Below are positions 25,666 through 34,033 of a DNA stretch of 64,000 nt, in pieces. A model generated the notes under the pieces. That model was not told the DNA's origin, made no database searches, and saw only the letters and a list, made by a program, of their open reading frames with translations. The position numbers and the translations under genes are program-made. Positions within the stretch are counted from its first letter, which is position 1, and each line of letters begins with the position of its first letter. Origin of the DNA: Cohnella silvisoli (GTDB taxonomy: Bacteria; Bacillota; Bacilli; Paenibacillales; Paenibacillaceae); NCBI RefSeq assembly GCF_021190915.1, contig NZ_JAIOAP010000013.1, positions 124,001 to 188,000 of the forward strand, read 5' to 3'.

Positions 25666-26880
25666 ATGGTATTGAAGCCCAGGACGCGGATAGGAATGTT
25701 AGTGGTGATAGGTACATGGTTTCTAACGGGATGTTGGGATCGTCACGAGTTAAACGCAATAGCCATCGTGGTTGGTATGGGGATTGACAAAGTTGGGAAT
25801 GAGTTTCGGGTATCCGTGCAAATTGTCAATCCACGCGAAGTTTCTTCCAAAGGAAGGGGAGGGGGCGGCTCTCTGGCTCCAGCCGTTACGTTTGAGGAGA
25901 CAGGCGCTACTCTTCCGGAAGCGATGCGTCGGATGACAGTGCTTTCACCTCGGCGATTGAACTTCTCCCATTTGCGTATAATCGTCTTCGGGGAAGATGT
26001 TGCCCGCATGGGAATACGTAAACCGCTGGATTATATCTCTCGAGATTCCGAGATGCGTAATGATTTTTATTTGGTGGTCGCAGAGGGTGCAAGTGCATCT
26101 GAAGTATTGAAAACTTACAGCGCCATGGACCCTATTCCGTCTAATAATTTAAACACGAAGCTCGCCATATCCGACGATTTATGGGCGGGAACTGGAAAAA
26201 TTACCTTGAACCAACTGCTTGTCGATATGGCCACACAAGGAAAAAGCGCAATGATGACCGGGATTCGGGTTACTGGTAATCGCAAAGTGGGCGAGACGAT
26301 GGAAAACAACAGGAGGATTGTTCCAGAGGCAAATTTGGTCTATTCAGGATCGGCTGTATTCAAAGAAGACCGGATGATCGGTTGGATTGACGAAGCCGAG
26401 ACGAAAGCGGTAAATTACGTTCAGGACTCCGTTAAAAGAACACTGGGCATCGTAAGTTGTCCGGATGGAGGAAAGATTTCGCTTAGTGTTGTCCAATCAA
26501 AGTCAAACATCCGAATTCGCATGAATCGTGACACCCCCATCATCAATGTCTATTTGCGCGTGGAGCAGGACGTATCGGACGTCGAATGCAACATGGATAT
26601 GAGTCAGATGTCAACGATTGATTGGATTAATCTGCAAGGAGAGCGAAAAATCGGCGATATTATCGATAAAGCCATTTCTCGGGTTAAAGGTCAATTAGGC
26701 GTAGATATCTTCGGCTTCGGCGTAGAAGTACACCGGCAACAACCAAAAGCATGGCATCGAATTAAGGATTGGAACGAGGTGTTTCGGCATGCTCAGGTAA
26801 ATGTGTATCCCCATGTCATTACCCGACGAATCGGAACAATCCTGCAATCTGTGGAGCATCAAACGAAAGGACGGGGATAG
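25666..26880 (+). CDS. gerKC: Spore germination receptor subunit C (Ger(x)C lipoprotein)
   Basis: 404 residues if the ATG at 25666 is used; an ATG at 25645 overlapping the gerKA stop is also possible. The signal peptide 'MLVVIGTWFLTGC' ends in a lipobox with the family hallmark 'CWDRHELN'. Other landmarks are 'AIVVGMGIDKVGNEFRVSVQ', 'TLPEAMRRMTVLSPRRLNFSH', 'FGEDVARMGIRKPLDYI' and the C-terminal three-domain mixed fold ending 'IDIFGFG'-like 'LGVDIFGFGVEVHR'. It is anchored at the outer face of the spore inner membrane and is needed for receptor function. Order A-C-small-B as in many Paenibacillus gerK operons. Confidence 0.93.
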   Translation: MVLKPRTRIGMLVVIGTWFLTGCWDRHELNAIAIVVGMGIDKVGNEFRVSVQIVNPREVSSKGRGGGGSLAPAVTFEETGATLPEAMRRMTVLSPRRLNFSHLRIIVFGEDVARMGIRKPLDYISRDSEMRNDFYLVVAEGASASEVLKTYSAMDPIPSNNLNTKLAISDDLWAGTGKITLNQLLVDMATQGKSAMMTGIRVTGNRKVGETMENNRRIVPEANLVYSGSAVFKEDRMIGWIDEAETKAVNYVQDSVKRTLGIVSCPDGGKISLSVVQSKSNIRIRMNRDTPIINVYLRVEQDVSDVECNMDMSQMSTIDWINLQGERKIGDIIDKAISRVKGQLGVDIFGFGVEVHRQQPKAWHRIKDWNEVFRHAQVNVYPHVITRRIGTILQSVEHQTKGRG

Positions 26881-26883
26881 CGC

Positions 26884-27117
26884 TTGTGGGAAGTATTATT
26901 AATCATCACTGGAACAGGTGTCATTTTTATATTGGAAATCCGTCCTTTATGGCGAAAGAAAGAATGGAAGGAAATATGGATTTTTTGCGTGATCTCAGTC
27001 TCTGTTATAGCCTTATTTACGGCATATTTGTTACATATAGCTTTGCCTAATCCATTAAACTGGCTCACGGTTGTATTCCAGCCCATGAGCAAAGCGATGT
27101 ACGCTCTATTTGATTAA
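26884..27117 (+). CDS. Small two-span membrane protein in the ger operon (candidate fourth subunit)
   Basis: 77 residues, TTG start directly 3 bp after the gerKC stop, with AAGGACGGGG upstream. Two hydrophobic stretches, 'LLIITGTGVIFIL' and 'WIFCVISVSVIALFTAYLLHIA', are joined by a basic loop 'RPLWRKKEWKE', and a short tail 'QPMSKAMYALFD' follows. Some ger operons carry such a small D-type protein that alters receptor behaviour; assignment to that class is by position and topology only. Tight spacing on both sides argues that it is a true operon member. Confidence 0.7.
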   Translation: MWEVLLIITGTGVIFILEIRPLWRKKEWKEIWIFCVISVSVIALFTAYLLHIALPNPLNWLTVVFQPMSKAMYALFD

Positions 27118-27136
27118 ACACGAGAGGAGCGGCGCC

Positions 27137-28225
27137 ATGTTCAGCTCACAACCCATTACCAATCGTTCGTTTACTATAATGGTTATTTTCTTCATGATCG
27201 GTACTTCCATTCTGATCGCTCCCAACGCTTTGGCTCTTAATGCCAAGCAGGATGCCTGGCTTTCTTGTCTCTTGGGCGTTGTCATAAATTTACTGCTTGT
27301 ATGGCTGTACGTCGTCCTCGGGGAACGTCATCCGGAACAGACGCTGGTAGGTTACAGTGAGAAACTCCTTGGCAAATGGATCGGCAAGTTTGTCGGCCTG
27401 TTGTTCGCGCTTTTTTGCTATCTTCTCGCTTCTCTGATGGTCGGCGATATGGGTTATTTCCTTACGACGCAAGCGTTGGTGGAGACACCGATTGAATACT
27501 TGCAAATGCTGTTTGTAGTTTCGATTGTCGTTGCGATCCGGGAAGGTCTTCAGGTTTACAGTCGAGTGGTAGAAATTTTTTTCCCGTGGATCCTGTTGCT
27601 TTTCCTGGTTTTGATTGTTTCTTTGGCGCCTCAATTTGATCTGGACAAGTTGAAACCGGTGCTGGAATTCGGGATGGCTCCTGTTATGAAGGGGTCGTTT
27701 TCTTTTTTTTCCTTGCAGGAAATGGTTGTGCTTTTGATGTTGTATCCTTTCATTACCAAGGGGAAGGGGCGTGGCCGCGGTTTTATCATCGGCACGCTGA
27801 TCGGGGGTATCGTTCTTGTCGTTACAACGATGGGCAGCATTGTGGTGTTGGACTATACACAGACTGCAAACAATTTCTTTCCTACTTATGTAATGGCAAA
27901 AAACATCTCCATAGGCCAGTTTTTGGAACGATTGGAGGGGATGATGATGCTGATTTGGATTTTGTCGATTTTCGTCAAAGTTGCGATCACTTTCCATGCG
28001 GCTATTATCGGAATCGCACAGGTATTCCGCATTGACGAGAAAATCTTAATCTGGCCGCTTGCCATCGGAATGATCGTTCTATCGCTTATGTGCTACACCA
28101 ATGTCATCTACGTCCAACATTTTCTTTCGTTGATATGGACTCCCTTTGCCTCTGTATTCATGCTCGTGATTCCTTTGATCCTTCTTGGTGTTTCTCTATT
28201 GAGAAAGTCCGCGTCAGTAGGATAG
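27137..28225 (+). CDS. gerKB: Spore germination receptor subunit B (GerKB, transporter-like)
   Basis: 362 residues, ten predicted membrane spans, APC-superfamily fold of the endospore germination permease family. Start ATG at 27137 behind GAGAGGAG; the open frame before it overlaps the previous gene. Motifs: 'SFTIMVIFFMIGTSILIAPN', 'KQDAWLSCLLG', 'YFLTTQALVETPIEYLQ', 'REGLQVYSRVVEIFFPW' and 'SLQEMVVLLMLYPF'. GerKB homologues bind the germinant amino acid or sugar. It ends the operon; only a weak stem (GTGTC...GACAC) is seen after the stop and no clean terminator. Confidence 0.92.
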   Translation: MFSSQPITNRSFTIMVIFFMIGTSILIAPNALALNAKQDAWLSCLLGVVINLLLVWLYVVLGERHPEQTLVGYSEKLLGKWIGKFVGLLFALFCYLLASLMVGDMGYFLTTQALVETPIEYLQMLFVVSIVVAIREGLQVYSRVVEIFFPWILLLFLVLIVSLAPQFDLDKLKPVLEFGMAPVMKGSFSFFSLQEMVVLLMLYPFITKGKGRGRGFIIGTLIGGIVLVVTTMGSIVVLDYTQTANNFFPTYVMAKNISIGQFLERLEGMMMLIWILSIFVKVAITFHAAIIGIAQVFRIDEKILIWPLAIGMIVLSLMCYTNVIYVQHFLSLIWTPFASVFMLVIPLILLGVSLLRKSASVG

Positions 28226-28318
28226 GGGTCATCTGCAAATGAAAAACTAAAAAAAGTGTCGTAAGTGACACAGGTAGGCTATACAAAGCTAGTCCGCCCT
28301 GTGATAAGATAAGAAAGG

Positions 28319-28345
28319 TTAACGCAGTGTTTAAATACGTTAACG
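28319..28345 (+). promoter_or_regulatory. Candidate PhoP box upstream of the phosphate transport genes
   Basis: Three direct repeats TTAACG (28319-28324), TTTAAA (28330-28335) and TTAACG (28340-28345) with spacings of 11 and 10 bp, the pattern of PhoP binding sites in Bacillus (TT-A-rich hexamers every helical turn). AT-rich -10-like TAATCA/CATTAT follows at 28351-28361. The two genes downstream handle phosphate, which fits Pho control. Confidence 0.6.
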
Positions 28346-28392
28346 GATTGTAATCATTATTCAGCTACATACATGGGAAAGAAGGGTTATCC

Positions 28393-29007
28393 GTGTTCCG
28401 GAAAAAGGATATTTTTTTCAAGACGCTGGAGGAAATGGCTGACGTTATCTATGAGACGGTTGATCGTTTTGCGCAAGCCGTTAATGGAGACCTGCCGGAT
28501 GTGACAGCATTCGCCAAGGAAATGAAGGATTATGAGCACAAAGGCGACAAATGCACCCATATTATTTTGACCGAGCTCAACAAAACCTTCATCACGCCAA
28601 TCGAGCGGGAAGACATCATGGAGCTTATCAAGAAATTGGATGACGTACTCGACGGGATCGAAGCTTGCGCTTCGAGGTTCGAGATGTACCAAATTACGAA
28701 GTCCGATCCATTCATTCGGAAATTCGGCGATTGCTTGCGCCGCAGTGCCCAAGAAATCAAGTCGGCCATCTATTTGCTCACTCAGAAAAAACTTCTTGCC
28801 ATACAGCCGCATTGCGTGACGATTAACGAACTGGAGAACGAAGGCGACGATTTGATGCGCCAAGGCATCAAGCATCTGTTCCAGAACGTGAAAGACCCGA
28901 TAGAGCTTATTAAACATAAAGAAATATACGAACGTTTGGAACAAACGACCGACTCGTGCGAGGATGTCGCCAATACGCTGCAATCCATTATCATGCGCAA
29001 CTCTTGA
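28393..29007 (+). CDS. PhoU-like DUF47 protein (Pit accessory protein)
   Basis: 204 residues, all-helical, cytoplasmic. The DUF47/PhoU-like family is shown by 'FFKTLEEMADVIYETVDRFA', 'EMKDYEHKGDKCTHII', 'FITPIEREDIMELIKKLDDV', 'INELENEGDDLMRQGIKHLF' and 'YERLEQTTDSCEDVANTL'. The repeated E..D/EH..D patterns bind metal clusters in PhoU-type bundles. It starts with GTG at 28393, preceded by AAGAAGGG. Located directly before a PiT transporter (30-bp gap), as in many bacteria where it modulates that transporter. Confidence 0.9.
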   Translation: MFRKKDIFFKTLEEMADVIYETVDRFAQAVNGDLPDVTAFAKEMKDYEHKGDKCTHIILTELNKTFITPIEREDIMELIKKLDDVLDGIEACASRFEMYQITKSDPFIRKFGDCLRRSAQEIKSAIYLLTQKKLLAIQPHCVTINELENEGDDLMRQGIKHLFQNVKDPIELIKHKEIYERLEQTTDSCEDVANTLQSIIMRNS

Positions 29008-29037
29008 TCGGCGCAAACGGGGACGGATTAGAATATA

Positions 29038-30039
29038 ATGGATTATACAATGAGTTTAGTTGTTGTTATAGTAGTACTAGCACTCGGCTTTGATTTCATC
29101 AACGGATTTCACGATACGGCCAACGCCATCGCGACGTCCGTTTCAACGCGCGCGCTTACACCGCGCCGGGCGATAATTCTTGCATCGGTCATGAACTTGG
29201 TCGGGGCAATCATGTTTACCGGGGTTGCGAAAACGATCGGCGGCAAAATAACGGATCCCTTTAAGCTGGAGCATGGCCTGACGGTCGTTATCGCCACGCT
29301 TATTGCGGCTATCGCCTGGAACCTGATCACTTGGTGGTACGGGATTCCATCCTCCTCCTCGCACGCGATTATCGGAGCGTTGGCGGGAGCGGCAATTGCT
29401 TCCGAGGGTTGGGACGGTATTAACTATGGCGGCTTTACAACCATAATTAAGTGGCTTATTTTATCGCCGATCATCGCCTTTGTGTTAGGTTACTGTATAA
29501 TGTTCATACTAAAGCGTGTTTTTGCCCATTCAAGCCCTCATCATGTGAATAAAGTATTCCGCTACGGTCAGGTGCTGACGGCTGCGTTCCAATCTTTCAC
29601 CCACGGAACGAACGATGCCCAGAAAGCGATGGGCATTATAACGCTGGCGCTAGTTACCGCGAAGATCCAGCCGGACCTGGACATTCCTCTATGGGTTAAG
29701 TTGTCCGCGGCTCTCTCCATGGCTTTAGGCACATCAGTCGGCGGATGGAAAATCATCAAAACGATGGGGACGAAAATTTTCAAGATCGAGCCTATTAACG
29801 GGTTTTCCGCGGATTTGGCTTCCGCTTCGGTTATTCTTAGCGCGACGTTGTCGCATTTTCCGGTAAGCACGACTCATGCCATAACTTCATCCATTCTTGG
29901 GGTAGGATCGGCCAAGAAGTTCTCAAGCGTAAAGTGGAGCATGGCTGGACGTATCATTATGACTTGGGTCATCACGATTCCCGTAGTCGGAGTACTAGCC
30001 ACTCTTATCTATTACTTACTAAGTTTGTTTCTCGACTAA
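29038..30039 (+). CDS. pit: PiT-family low-affinity inorganic phosphate transporter
   Basis: 333 residues, about ten membrane spans. The two PiT signature repeats are present: 'DFINGFHDTANAIATSVSTR' near the N-terminus and 'SFTHGTNDAQKAMGIITLAL' in the middle, plus 'GIPSSSSHAIIGALAGAA' and 'FPVSTTHAITSSILGVGSA'. It moves metal-phosphate or phosphate with protons/sodium into the cell. The start ATG lies behind a GGGACGG-type ribosome site. Probably co-transcribed with the DUF47 gene and under the candidate PhoP box. No good terminator follows. Confidence 0.95.
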   Translation: MDYTMSLVVVIVVLALGFDFINGFHDTANAIATSVSTRALTPRRAIILASVMNLVGAIMFTGVAKTIGGKITDPFKLEHGLTVVIATLIAAIAWNLITWWYGIPSSSSHAIIGALAGAAIASEGWDGINYGGFTTIIKWLILSPIIAFVLGYCIMFILKRVFAHSSPHHVNKVFRYGQVLTAAFQSFTHGTNDAQKAMGIITLALVTAKIQPDLDIPLWVKLSAALSMALGTSVGGWKIIKTMGTKIFKIEPINGFSADLASASVILSATLSHFPVSTTHAITSSILGVGSAKKFSSVKWSMAGRIIMTWVITIPVVGVLATLIYYLLSLFLD

Positions 30040-30151
30040 TTCGGGTACATTGTTTAAGAAAAAAGGCGGGGAACCACCCAAACCTGAACGTCGGAGATTG
30101 CTACAATAGAGTAACGGATGTTGCTATCTCTATTTAGTCTGGAGGACACCC

Positions 30152-31108
30152 ATGCTTGCATTTACGGAACTGGCGAAATCGAGCGTTGATTTATTGAAAG
30201 AATTTACGGCGGGCAATCCTGCGATTAGTAGCCTGCTAACAGGGGAAAAACTTGTTTTCAGCGGCGTTGGAACCCGAGATGTATATAACATTTCCGCACC
30301 GTTCATGGACAACGGAGAGCTTGTCATTGCCGGACGGGTAGAAATCCGCGACAATGAGGCTTCCGAAGTGATGTTCTTTGTCCGGCGCAAGGGGGAGTGG
30401 GTGCCCAGAAATGGTGCGCCTGTATTTGCTTTACAGGATCCCTTCTTCACTTTCATCCGCGGCGAGCTCGTATTCGGCGGGGTTGAAGTGTATTTCGACG
30501 GCGATGATCCCCATTACGTTACTTCTTGGCGCACCGTGTTTTACCGCGGTCATTCCATTAACGACCTGGAACCGTTCGCCAAAGGTCCCTTGACGATGAA
30601 GGATATTCGATTAGTCGGACTAGAGAATGGCCGCATTGGCGTGTTTACGAGACCGATGATGGTCGATGGCGCCAGGGCATTGATCGGTTATACGGAAATC
30701 GGAGAGCTGGAAGGGCTGACCGAAGAGGTTATTTCTAGCGCGCGGCTGCTTAAACATCAGTTTCTACCGGAAGAATGGGGCGGAGCCAATGAAGCCCATC
30801 TGTTATCCGGCGGAATGATCGGCGTGCTCGGACATATCGCCTGCATGGAAGAGAACAACATTCGGCATTATTATCCTATGGTATTCGCTTATGATCCCGC
30901 ACATCATCGTTATTCTCCCGTTAAGCTGATTGCTACCCGCAGCATGTTTCCGGATGGCCCGGCGAAACGTCCGGACTTGGAAGACGTTATTTTCAGCGGT
31001 GGACTCATTCGGAATAAGGATGGTACGGCTTCACTATATGCAGGTGTTAGCGACGCGGAAGCTCACGTCATCGTCATCCCGGATCCATTCTTGGAATATG
31101 AGAAATAA
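30152..31108 (+). CDS. DUF1861 family protein (beta-propeller, glycosidase-like)
   Basis: 318 residues, no signal peptide, start ATG behind GGAGG. The wording 'EKLVFSGVGTRDVYNISAPF', 'LVIAGRVEIRDNEASEVMFF', 'FFTFIRGELVFGGVEV', 'GRIGVFTRPM' and 'VIFSGGLIRNKDGTASLYAGV' is that of DUF1861, a five-bladed propeller related to GH130 mannoside phosphorylases and GH43/62 clans. The last segment, a substrate-side acid ('DPFLEYE'), resembles GH130 termini. Activity unknown. An extended -10 (TGCTACAAT, 30099-30107) lies 45 bp upstream, so it is probably monocistronic; a strong bidirectional terminator follows. Confidence 0.75.
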   Translation: MLAFTELAKSSVDLLKEFTAGNPAISSLLTGEKLVFSGVGTRDVYNISAPFMDNGELVIAGRVEIRDNEASEVMFFVRRKGEWVPRNGAPVFALQDPFFTFIRGELVFGGVEVYFDGDDPHYVTSWRTVFYRGHSINDLEPFAKGPLTMKDIRLVGLENGRIGVFTRPMMVDGARALIGYTEIGELEGLTEEVISSARLLKHQFLPEEWGGANEAHLLSGGMIGVLGHIACMEENNIRHYYPMVFAYDPAHHRYSPVKLIATRSMFPDGPAKRPDLEDVIFSGGLIRNKDGTASLYAGVSDAEAHVIVIPDPFLEYEK

Positions 31109-31114
31109 TTAAAG

Positions 31115-31158
31115 AAAACTGGCCTAGGCGGCATCATCTGCCCGAGGCCAGTTTTTAA
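31115..31158. terminator. Bidirectional terminator between convergent genes
   Basis: AAAACTGGCCT...GGCGG pairs with ...GCCCG-AGGCCAGTTTT, then TTAATT on the plus strand and A-rich DNA on the 5' side, so it can serve both the DUF1861 gene and the minus-strand gene ending at 31159. Confidence 0.85.
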
Positions 31159-31581
31159 TTAGGGCCGCTTGATCGGTCTGCGCCGCGTGCGGGCTTTGCT
31201 TGTGGCAGGGCGACGAGTAGATCGCCTTCTCGAACCGCTCTTCCCAGCGTTGGCGTTCGCGCCTTTGTCGCCTTTTTTGCCCATGAATAGCTTGAGCATG
31301 GGGGCCAACTGCTGGACGGTAGCCATGAATTTCTGGAGCTTGCCAACCGTCGAAAGAACTCCTTCAATGCCGCCCATCCGATCAACCATCGCTTTGATGT
31401 CGCTCAGGCTGGAAAGATTGAAAGGAAGGCTGCCTTTGGTTGTTGTCGCAACGGTTTGCGCGGGAAGCACGGTCGGATTTATGACAGCGGGAGGACCGAT
31501 TGTATCTCCGATGCCGGGGAATTGATCCTGTCCGAAGCCCGGCGTCCAGCTTCGCAGAGAGGGTGAATGTTGTTCGTCCAT
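31159..31581 (-). CDS. Small basic protein, unknown function
   Basis: 140 residues from the ATG at 31581 (AAAGGGTG upstream); the open frame extends further but without ribosome site. The N-terminal 60 residues are Pro/Gly-rich and unstructured, a middle amphipathic helix region follows ('DIKAMVDRMGGIEGVLSTVG', 'KLQKFMATVQQLAPMLKLFM'), and the tail is extremely basic ('RRRSTRRPATSKARTRRRPI'). The basic tail suggests nucleic acid or spore-coat association. The helix resembles that of the short YqfQ/YppG-like spore proteins of Bacillus, but I cannot assign it with confidence. Confidence 0.65.
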   Translation of the reverse strand: MDEQHSPSLRSWTPGFGQDQFPGIGDTIGPPAVINPTVLPAQTVATTTKGSLPFNLSSLSDIKAMVDRMGGIEGVLSTVGKLQKFMATVQQLAPMLKLFMGKKGDKGANANAGKSGSRRRSTRRPATSKARTRRRPIKRP

Positions 31582-31691
31582 GAAGTCACACCCTTTTTTA
31601 ATATAGGTTATGACGGTTGGATGCTGCGGGCGTGGACGGTTGCCTAGGTCCATAGACATTTTACCCCTGTAATGCGTGAATACGGTGACGC

Positions 31692-31720
31692 TTGAACTAT
31701 TAGCAGGTACGCAGTACAAT
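31692..31720 (+). promoter_or_regulatory. Sigma-A promoter of yerC
   Basis: TTGAAC at 31692-31697, 17-bp spacer, TACAAT at 31715-31720; transcription would start about 25 nt before the ATG at 31752. Confidence 0.75.
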
Positions 31721-31751
31721 GGAACCAAAGTGAAGGGAAGGGTGCGTACTC

Positions 31752-32078
31752 ATGCAACTGAAGAAGCTGAATGATAAATCCATAGATCAATTGTTCGAAG
31801 CTATCCTAACCTTGAAGGACGTAGAAGAATGTTATGTATTCTTCGACGATTTGTGTACCGTGAACGAAATCCAGTCCTTATCGCAACGGCTTGAAGTGGC
31901 CAGGATGTTAGGGAAAGGACATACCTATAACAAGATCGAGACGGAGACGGGAGCGAGCACGGCAACGATATCCCGCGTGAAACGCTGCTTGAATTACGGC
32001 AATGACGGATATAAGATGTCCTTGGAACGTTTGGGGCGGTTCGGTAACGATGACAAGGCGGATAACGCAAAGGAATAG
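31752..32078 (+). CDS. yerC: YerC/YecD-type TrpR-related DNA-binding protein
   Basis: 108 residues. It has the TrpR-like helix-turn-helix of the YerC family: 'DQLFEAILTLKDVEECYVFF', 'DDLCTVNEIQSLSQRLEVAR', 'MLGKGHTYNKIETETGASTA' and 'TISRVKRCLNYGNDGY'. The recognition helix 'GASTATISRVKRCL' matches TrpR. The residues that bind tryptophan in TrpR are not evidently kept. Regulon unknown; in Bacillus it lies next to yerB and pcrB. A poor terminator-like stem (CAGCAG...CTGCTG-like, 32112-32152) follows. Confidence 0.9.
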   Translation: MQLKKLNDKSIDQLFEAILTLKDVEECYVFFDDLCTVNEIQSLSQRLEVARMLGKGHTYNKIETETGASTATISRVKRCLNYGNDGYKMSLERLGRFGNDDKADNAKE

Positions 32079-32233
32079 GGCAATGATGACTGCCATCTTA
32101 TATTGTGGAGAAGAACCAGCAGAGGAGCAAATTGTCCCTGCTGTTTCTTTGTTTTAAACTTCGTATTGCCCGTCTTGGAAAGGGTAGGTTATGCTAGAGC
32201 AAACATCAGACAGCTATCCCCGGGGGGAGATCC

Positions 32234-34006
32234 ATGCGCTTCTGGCAATCCGTACGGTTCAAAATCGTATTCGGCTTTCTGCTCATGATCGCACCCATGG
32301 TGCTATTTCTCATTTACAACAACCTATATGCGACGAGTGTCGTACGCGATCAAATATCGCTTCACTATAACAACCTTATGGCTCAGCAGGTACAGAATAA
32401 TGATGCCATTCTCCTGGAAACGATGAGATACTTGTACCGGAAGGAAAGCGATCCGGACATCCAATCGTTGCAAACGTTATCATTGGCAGAGGAAGATTCC
32501 GACTACACGATGGTCAAGATGGAACTGACGAGACGATTTCTGCTCGACACCGGCTATTATAACAAAGTCGACACCTTTTTTGTCTATTCCCCCAAGGACG
32601 ACGACATGTTCTTCGCTACTCAATATAGCTTTCATTTCGCAGAAGTGCAATCCGCCCTGCTCGATTACACCACGAAGCTCGCCTCCAAGGATTTGCCGCA
32701 AGAGACTCAACGCTGGGAGCGTTTCTCCATTCCCAATGACACCAATTATTTAATCAAAACCGTCCATCTAGATTCCGGAGTTTATGTTGGGGCATTAGTA
32801 CAAATAGATCGGTTAAACGAAGAGGTTAGCAAGTTCGACGTAGGACCCGACGGAGCCACGTTCGTAGTCGATCCGGAGGGCAACGCGCTAACCAATTCTC
32901 CATTGCCGGTCGTACAGGAAAAGGTCGTGCACAGCGATATCGTAGAGATGACTAAGCAAGGGAGAACGACCTGGAATCAGAATCATTTTCTGGTGATTAC
33001 CCAACCCTCGGCTATCTCGGATATTCATTATATGATCGTTATCCCGGAAACGTATATTTTGAAAAACTTGCCCTTTTTCCAAAAAATGCTCTACGTCTGG
33101 ATCCCGTTAATCGTTGCCATTGTGCTTTCGTTATATTTAGTTTTTCTGCAGAGAGTCATGTTTAAGCCATTGGTCGCTCTCGTTCGCGGAATGCGTAAGC
33201 TTGGTCAAGGCCGATTCGACGTTCGGATGCCTATCAATACGGACAATAGCGAGTTCGCCTTCATGTCGGGCACGTTCAACCTGATGGCCGAACAGATCGA
33301 GAGGCTCAAAATCGATGTTTACGAGGAGCAAATCCGCGTACAGAAGGCGGAGTACAAGCATCTGCAGATTCAAATCAACCCTCATTTCTATATGAATAGC
33401 CTTAATATCATTTATAATCTGGCTGCGTTAAAGGACTTCAAATCGGTGCAGAAGCTGAGCTTGCATTTGGCCGACTATTTCCGTTTCTTGATGCTTGGGC
33501 ATCGGACGGTGCTGCCGCTTGAAGATGAAATTCGACATATCGAGCATTATCTAGAGATCCAGAAAATCCGCTATGTCACGAAATTGGAATATGAGATACG
33601 AGTGCTCCCCGAACATCTGTCCGTACAATTGTCGCCGCTGCTGTTGCAGCCTTTTGTCGAGAATTCGGTTATACACGGTTTCTATAAAAGAGTTCAGGAT
33701 GGCCTGCCATTTAACATTCGCATCTTATCGAGCAACGATGAAGAGGAGCCTGAACGTTTCATCATGCTGACGATAGCCGACAACGGCCCCGGATTCCCGG
33801 AGCAGTTTCTGGATGACTTGCACAACGGAGTCCACTTTGAGGATGCCGGCGAGCATCATCTGTGCATTTGGAACATTCTTCGTCGTTTCAAAATGCTGTA
33901 CGGCACCGAGGGCGGAATCCATTTCATGAATGGGGAGTACGGCGGGGCGATCGTGCAGGTGCGGCTTCCCATCCATCGTCCGAATACGTTTGAAGGCGGA
34001 GAATAA
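32234..34006 (+). CDS. YesM-type sensor histidine kinase
   Basis: 590 residues. N-terminal span (about 13-33), a large extracytoplasmic dCache-like domain (about 34-285), second span near 293-313 and HAMP up to 366. The kinase core is of the LytS/YesM type: 'HLQIQINPHFYMNSLNIIYN' with phosphoacceptor His384, then 'LLLQPFVENSVIHG' and 'IADNGPGFP' of the ATPase. The final region has 'LCIWNILRRFKMLYG', as in this family. ATG at 32234 with GGGGGAGA upstream; a -35/-10 pair (TTGCCC 32165, TTATGC/TATGCT 32188) is possible. Works with the YesN regulator encoded 27 bp downstream, probably sensing an extracellular saccharide. Confidence 0.93.
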   Translation: MRFWQSVRFKIVFGFLLMIAPMVLFLIYNNLYATSVVRDQISLHYNNLMAQQVQNNDAILLETMRYLYRKESDPDIQSLQTLSLAEEDSDYTMVKMELTRRFLLDTGYYNKVDTFFVYSPKDDDMFFATQYSFHFAEVQSALLDYTTKLASKDLPQETQRWERFSIPNDTNYLIKTVHLDSGVYVGALVQIDRLNEEVSKFDVGPDGATFVVDPEGNALTNSPLPVVQEKVVHSDIVEMTKQGRTTWNQNHFLVITQPSAISDIHYMIVIPETYILKNLPFFQKMLYVWIPLIVAIVLSLYLVFLQRVMFKPLVALVRGMRKLGQGRFDVRMPINTDNSEFAFMSGTFNLMAEQIERLKIDVYEEQIRVQKAEYKHLQIQINPHFYMNSLNIIYNLAALKDFKSVQKLSLHLADYFRFLMLGHRTVLPLEDEIRHIEHYLEIQKIRYVTKLEYEIRVLPEHLSVQLSPLLLQPFVENSVIHGFYKRVQDGLPFNIRILSSNDEEEPERFIMLTIADNGPGFPEQFLDDLHNGVHFEDAGEHHLCIWNILRRFKMLYGTEGGIHFMNGEYGGAIVQVRLPIHRPNTFEGGE

Positions 34007-34033
34007 ATTTTTCAGCATGCAAGGAGGATTAAT

